NCBI GenBank assembly: GCA_017405595.1 | Contig: JAFRAC010000019.1 | Span: 59,894-123,893, forward strand | Source of the DNA: Thermoguttaceae bacterium | GTDB lineage: Bacteria; Planctomycetota; Planctomycetia; Pirellulales; Thermoguttaceae | Direction of reading: 5' to 3' | DNA length: 64,000 nt | Shown here: in pieces, positions 60,661-64,000 of the stretch | Position numbering within the stretch: position 1 is the stretch's first letter | How the letters are laid out: each line of letters begins with the position of its first letter | The notes under the pieces: generated by a model | Database searches by the model: none | Seen by the model: only the letters and a program-made list of their open reading frames with translations | What the model was told of the DNA's origin: nothing | Program-made: the position numbers and the translations under genes

Positions 60661-61802
60661 TCGGCCGGGCTCCACCCGTCTTCATCTTCGGTATAGACGC
60701 GGATCTGGCCGGCGCGGCTGATCTCTTCGTCTTGGCCGATGATCCGGTTCGGCGCGGGCGTGCGCCACTCGGCCGAAACCTGCCGAATGGGGCCGCGCGA
60801 TACGCCGGGTGTATCGGCGGGAAAATCATCGTTGATGAACCGGGGCTCTTCGGCAACCGCGGTACTGATCGGAGCGGGGGCGGAACCGCGGGTGGTCAGA
60901 TCGGCGTTTCGTGTGTTGTTCCGCGGCATTGCCGGGGTATAGGCAGCAACCCGGCGGTCGGCGCTTTGCGCGGGGGCGGGCATCTGAAAGGCGTACGCCT
61001 GCTGAGGCAGGGGACGCATGGGATTGGCCGGGTAGGGGGAGATCTGCGGCGAGCCGGCCGGAGGGGTCCGCGCCTGGGCGAGCTGGGTCTCTTTCCACTC
61101 TTTCATTTCGCCGTTCTTGTATCCGGTCAGGAGCTGTACCAGGATGGAGCCGCCCGAAGGATCGTTTTCGAAGGGGGTGCCGTCATACGGATCTTCCCCG
61201 CCGCGGCTGCGGCTGCCCAGCGCGAATTCCATCCGGCGGAGCATATCGCCGTACTCGCTTCGGTTTTCGGCGGACGGGTTCTGCCGCCGGGAAGCGGCGA
61301 GATTCTGCGCCTCTTCGGCGTGTTTCCCCATCTGCTTTTCGTACGCGGCGCGTTTGCGCTGATTGACATGCCAGCTGACCAGTTCCGGCGAGATTTCGCC
61401 GGTGAGGAAGGTCGACATGATCGCGCTGGCCGAAGGGGTTTCGTCCCACGGCATCGGAGCGGTTTTTTGCGGATCGGTGTTTTTCGGCGCGAAGGCGAAC
61501 CGGACCGGATTTTCGCTCCGGCGCTCTTTCACACGTACCGGCTTCTGTTTCGCCATCCGGGGATTCCGGTTGGCTGCGGCCGCCGGGGGATGGGGCCGCC
61601 GGGCGCGGGGCGCCTCCGGTGCCGCGGCGGGCGCACTGCCGAGCCGGCGGAGAGGTACCGGCTGCGCGGCGGCCGGGGAACCGGCGGATGCGGCAGCCTG
61701 TCCTGCCGGCAGAGCGTTTGCCGGTTCGCGGTGCTGCTGTGCGGAAAGAGGGAGAAGCCCGAGAGCGAAAATGCCGGCGGCCGTGGTGATTTTGCGAAAC
61801 AT
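60657..61802 (-). CDS. Secreted Pro/Ala/Arg-rich protein, partner of the C25 protease gene
   Basis: The 381-residue product is not in a family I recognise. A signal peptide (ITTAAGIFALGLLPLSAQQ) is followed by a Pro/Ala/Arg-rich region (to about residue 100), then a more conserved-looking centre with MSTFLTGEISPELVSWHVNQ and ILVQLLTGYKNGEMKEW. The C-terminus is acidic (TEDEDGWSPAE). The ATG at 61802 gives a usual signal peptide; ATGs at 61859 and 61850 are alternatives that would add 16-19 residues. Its stop overlaps the C25 start, so substrate, adaptor or anchor roles for the protease are possible but inferred. Confidence 0.7.
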   Translation of the reverse strand: MFRKITTAAGIFALGLLPLSAQQHREPANALPAGQAAASAGSPAAAQPVPLRRLGSAPAAAPEAPRARRPHPPAAAANRNPRMAKQKPVRVKERRSENPVRFAFAPKNTDPQKTAPMPWDETPSASAIMSTFLTGEISPELVSWHVNQRKRAAYEKQMGKHAEEAQNLAASRRQNPSAENRSEYGDMLRRMEFALGSRSRGGEDPYDGTPFENDPSGGSILVQLLTGYKNGEMKEWKETQLAQARTPPAGSPQISPYPANPMRPLPQQAYAFQMPAPAQSADRRVAAYTPAMPRNNTRNADLTTRGSAPAPISTAVAEEPRFINDDFPADTPGVSRGPIRQVSAEWRTPAPNRIIGQDEEISRAGQIRVYTEDEDGWSPAE

Positions 61803-61920
61803 GCCGTTGATTCCCAATGCTGTCTGGATGTGATATCTGAATCGGTTCATGGAGTTCATTCCCCCGGTGTTCCTTCTTTTGAGTTTCGCGCCGGTCCGGG
61901 AACGGAACGGCGCAAAACCG

Positions 61921-62460
61921 CTATTTGACCGCGCCGGTTCCCGGATTGAGCCGGGCGCAGGTCAGAAAGACAATCTCCCCCTTGTCGATCGGCAGGTCGC
62001 GGTCCCCTTCCTGCGGAACGACATAGACCAGTACGAGGCCGGTTTGTGTTTCGGCAACGTAGATGAACGATTTGGCAAGGTTATTCGTGTCGCCGGCACC
62101 GACGCTGCGCGCATCGCTTTCGCCGCTGACCATGATGAAATTGGGACGGGCCGGCGCCGGAATGTTCGGGAAGAGCCGGAGCGAATCAAGAAGGTCGGCC
62201 TTGATATTGCGCGTGTAAGTCTTCACGAATTCCGGATCGCTTCTTGCCATCAGAGCCGCCGAAAGCCGTCCGCTTTGCGAATCGAGGTAGTAGAGCGCCT
62301 CCACATTGCTGTTGAAATAACCGGTGGCCAGCACCGCGCCGCTGCTTTCGCTCGACGCGGTGGCCGACAGGCCGATCGGCGCCGGACGGCGGAGCGCGTA
62401 GCCGGCCAGAAACAGGCCGGCGGCGAGAGAAAGAGCGACAACGGAACGGTAAATTTTCAT
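61921..62460 (-). CDS. Conserved-looking anchored protein
   Basis: A 179-residue protein with an N-terminal hydrophobic segment (SVVALSLAAGLFLAGYAL) that is a signal or anchor. The body reads VEALYYLDSQSGRLSAALMAR and then DPEFVKTYTRNIKADL, a pattern I associate with a planctomycete hypothetical family that displays a repeated beta structure. SFIYVAETQTGLVLVYVVPQ follows near the C-terminus. AGGAACC precedes the ATG. Function is unknown. It is separated from the preceding gene by about 120 bases. Confidence 0.72.
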   Translation of the reverse strand: MKIYRSVVALSLAAGLFLAGYALRRPAPIGLSATASSESSGAVLATGYFNSNVEALYYLDSQSGRLSAALMARSDPEFVKTYTRNIKADLLDSLRLFPNIPAPARPNFIMVSGESDARSVGAGDTNNLAKSFIYVAETQTGLVLVYVVPQEGDRDLPIDKGEIVFLTCARLNPGTGAVK

Positions 62461-62652
62461 CGAATGGTTCCTGCGGTTAAGATTCAGGCGGGAAATCCCT
62501 ATTCTGCCGATAGCGGGAGGTTACTCTTTTTCGGAACGGAAATCCAGTCCATTTTTCATCTTTCCCCGCGGCCGGAAACCCTTGCTTTTTCGCGCGTCCC
62601 GGGTATAAATGCTTTTGGAAAGGGATGGTGCGGAAATGACAGAGGGTTCTTC

Positions 62653-63249
62653 GTGTACGAAGTCGAAATGAAATACCGTCTCGGCGATCCGGCGGCGTTC
62701 GAGAAGAGGGTTTTTGACCTGTTTGCCGTCCGTTTTGGAGAGGAGCGGACCGAGGAAGACCTCTATTTTCAGCGGGTCAGCCTCGATTTTCGGGAAACGG
62801 GCGAAGCGCTTCGGATCCGCCGAATCGGCGAAGAGCTGGCGGTCACCTACAAGGGTCCCCGCCGCGACCCGGTCGTGAAAACCCGCGAAGAGATCGAACT
62901 GCCCCTCCGCTTTGCCGGTGAGGCGGTCCCGCCGGCCGCCCGGCGCGAGGCGTGGATCCGCCTGCTGACCCGGCTCGGTTACGAACCGTTCGCCGAGATC
63001 GCCAAAACCCGCCGCTCTGCCGTCTTTCAATGCGGGGGGCGCCGGTTCACCCTGACACGCGATTCCCTCCCCCGGCTCGGGGAGTTTACCGAAATCGAGA
63101 CGCTTGTCGGCCATCCCCGGGAGATTCCCGCCGCCCAGGCCGATCTGAAGGCCGCGGCGGCGCGGCTCGGGCTCACCGATTCCGTCTTTGCCAGTTACCT
63201 CACCCTTCTGCTGGAGAGCCGCGGCGAGGTGTTCCCCGGTTCAGACTGA
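62653..63249 (+). CDS. cyaB: CyaB/CYTH-family protein (class IV adenylate cyclase-like)
   Basis: A 198-residue CYTH protein. CYTH enzymes share an ExExK motif; here it is EVEMK at residues 3-7 and exists only if translation starts at GTG 62653. GAGGG lies six bases before that GTG. A start at the later ATG (62668) would remove both glutamates. RIRRIGEELAVTYKGP and LTRDSLPRLGEFTEIET provide further charged residues of the tunnel. Class IV adenylate cyclase and thiamine-triphosphatase activities share this fold; the pattern with EVEMKYRL and EFTEIET favours CyaB. No substrate test is possible from sequence. Confidence 0.85.
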   Translation: MYEVEMKYRLGDPAAFEKRVFDLFAVRFGEERTEEDLYFQRVSLDFRETGEALRIRRIGEELAVTYKGPRRDPVVKTREEIELPLRFAGEAVPPAARREAWIRLLTRLGYEPFAEIAKTRRSAVFQCGGRRFTLTRDSLPRLGEFTEIETLVGHPREIPAAQADLKAAAARLGLTDSVFASYLTLLLESRGEVFPGSD

Positions 63250-63401
63250 GCTTCCATTCAGGGCAGGGTGTTCTCCCGGGCGCGGCGCGGCGTTCCGCTC
63301 TCTCTTTCCCTTCCGCTTCATAAGAGAGAGAGGAATTAACGGTCGTTTCGTTCCGGCCGTTCCGAAAAGGGAGAATTTCCCTAATTTAACATCAATTTTA
63401 G

Positions 63402-63430
63402 TAGACAACTTATCTTTCTTAGATTATGAT
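63402..63430 (+). promoter_or_regulatory. Promoter upstream of the right-edge gene
   Basis: TAGACA (63402-63407), a 17-base spacer and TATGAT (63425-63430) are found about 60 bases before the start at 63487. Confidence 0.55.
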
Positions 63431-63486
63431 AGGGTGGGGGGGTAGAGTGTTTTTCTACAAATTTTTCGGAGGGTTGACCAGGTCCG

Positions 63487-64000
63487 ATGAGAGTCTTGCG
63501 GAATCTCTTGATAGTTACAGCCGTTCTGCTGCCGGCAGTTTACTCTCTTCCCGCGCAGGGAAAAGAGAAAGACGCCGAAGAGAACGCGTCGCATGTCGAG
63601 CTTTTCGACGCGATCGATCAGGGTCTCGTTGAAGTCAAAATGAAGCAAAACGGCGCGCTTGAAGGGAATCTGAGCGTGAAGAATCTCTCGGGTCAGCCCC
63701 TTGAAATCGATATGCCCGCCGCTTTTGCCGCGGTTCCGATTGCCCAGTTCGGCATGGGGGGGCCGATGGGCGGGATGATGGGCGGACCGATGGGGGGGCC
63801 GATGGGCGGACCGATGGCAGGACCGATGGGCGGACCGGCCGGCGGACCGGCCGGCGGACCGATGGGGCCCGCACGCGGTTTGGGGCTCGGAGCGCAGGGC
63901 CGAATGGGGCTTGCCGACCGTAACCGCGGCGGCCGCGGCGGTACGAGCAGCGGCGGCAACCAGTCGGTCGGCGGAAGCGGACGCAGCGGCATGGGCGGCG
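63487..64000 (+). CDS. Secreted protein with Gly-Gly-Pro-Met repeats, 3' end outside window
   Basis: The frame stays open to the right edge, so only the first 171 codons are seen. The N-terminus has a signal peptide (LRNLLIVTAVLLPAVYSLPAQG). A folded-looking segment (HVELFDAIDQGLVEVKMKQ, then LEGNLSVKNLSGQPLEIDMP) is followed by about 30 residues of GGPMGG/GGPAGG-type repeats and an Arg/Gly/Ser-rich part. It continues to the edge. An AGG lies four bases before the ATG and GGAGGG further upstream. The family and function are not known. Confidence 0.7.
   Translation, partial: MRVLRNLLIVTAVLLPAVYSLPAQGKEKDAEENASHVELFDAIDQGLVEVKMKQNGALEGNLSVKNLSGQPLEIDMPAAFAAVPIAQFGMGGPMGGMMGGPMGGPMGGPMAGPMGGPAGGPAGGPMGPARGLGLGAQGRMGLADRNRGGRGGTSSGGNQSVGGSGRSGMGG

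Noticed and set aside
63770..63870. Repetitive GGCGGACCGATG units as a possible CRISPR or satellite array
   Set aside because: The units are in frame and encode Gly-Gly-Pro-Met repeats within an open coding frame, with no spacers.

Overview
The window reads as one chromosomal stretch of a GC-rich (roughly 55-60% by eye) bacterium, most likely a planctomycete (Pirellulales/Thermoguttaceae type). The evidence is a DUF1559 lipoprotein, a small lipoprotein with an LPSPYYL...QYFP motif, an ECF sigma factor beside an anti-sigma protein with a DGWRRCA...FLE motif, many secreted Pro/Ala-rich proteins, a CpaB-type pilus protein, an FHA protein, a Ser/Thr kinase and a C25 caspase-fold protease. Lineage is inferred from gene content; there is no rRNA here. 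No rRNA, tRNA, CRISPR array, insertion sequence or prophage was recognised.

Layout. 1-8.1 kb: 3' part of an acyl-CoA synthetase, a large RND/MMPL exporter, a HEAT-like secreted protein and a CpaB-like protein. 8.1-12.1 kb (minus): gltX, an M20 dipeptidase, a small membrane protein and DUF4416, probably co-transcribed. 12.4-15.3 kb: ECF sigma factor, membrane anti-sigma factor and PDZ protein. 15.3-19.3 kb (minus): a FucP-type sugar symporter and an arsR-permease-thioredoxin operon with visible operator palindromes. 19.6-31.4 kb: protein kinase, accA, pssA-psd (phosphatidylethanolamine synthesis), FHA protein, rsmG with an Arg/Gly tail, DUF1559 lipoprotein, a cyclic-nucleotide-binding protein followed by a Kef-type antiporter and an AlkD-like protein, then HU.

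31.6-43.9 kb: a paaK-like ligase behind a leader with a terminator-like hairpin, two small envelope proteins, comB, glyS-asnS, a tightly overlapping set (flippase-like membrane protein, zinc/manganese-type ABC permease, degenerate sulfatase), then rpsA and nadD. 44.0-51.7 kb: an orphan FecE-like ABC ATPase, a CtpA protease, a strikingly cysteine-rich secreted protein, and two unrecognised genes behind an AT-rich promoter, then a flavodoxin. 51.8-64 kb: cca, an orphan ParA, a clan-D alpha-galactosidase-like enzyme, a BON-like secreted protein, an RlaP-type nucleotidyltransferase, a C25 protease overlapping a secreted partner, a CyaB-type CYTH protein that needs a GTG start, and at the right edge a secreted protein with Gly-Gly-Pro-Met repeats that runs off the window.

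Most of the window is housekeeping (translation, lipid, NAD and cell-envelope functions). The less ordinary material is the cysteine-rich protein, the two unknown genes at 48.7-51.0 kb, the C25 protease pair, the RG-tailed methyltransferase, the motif-less sulfatase, and the combination of a CYTH protein with a stand-alone cyclic-nucleotide-binding protein next to an antiporter. I found no convincing defence or mobile system.
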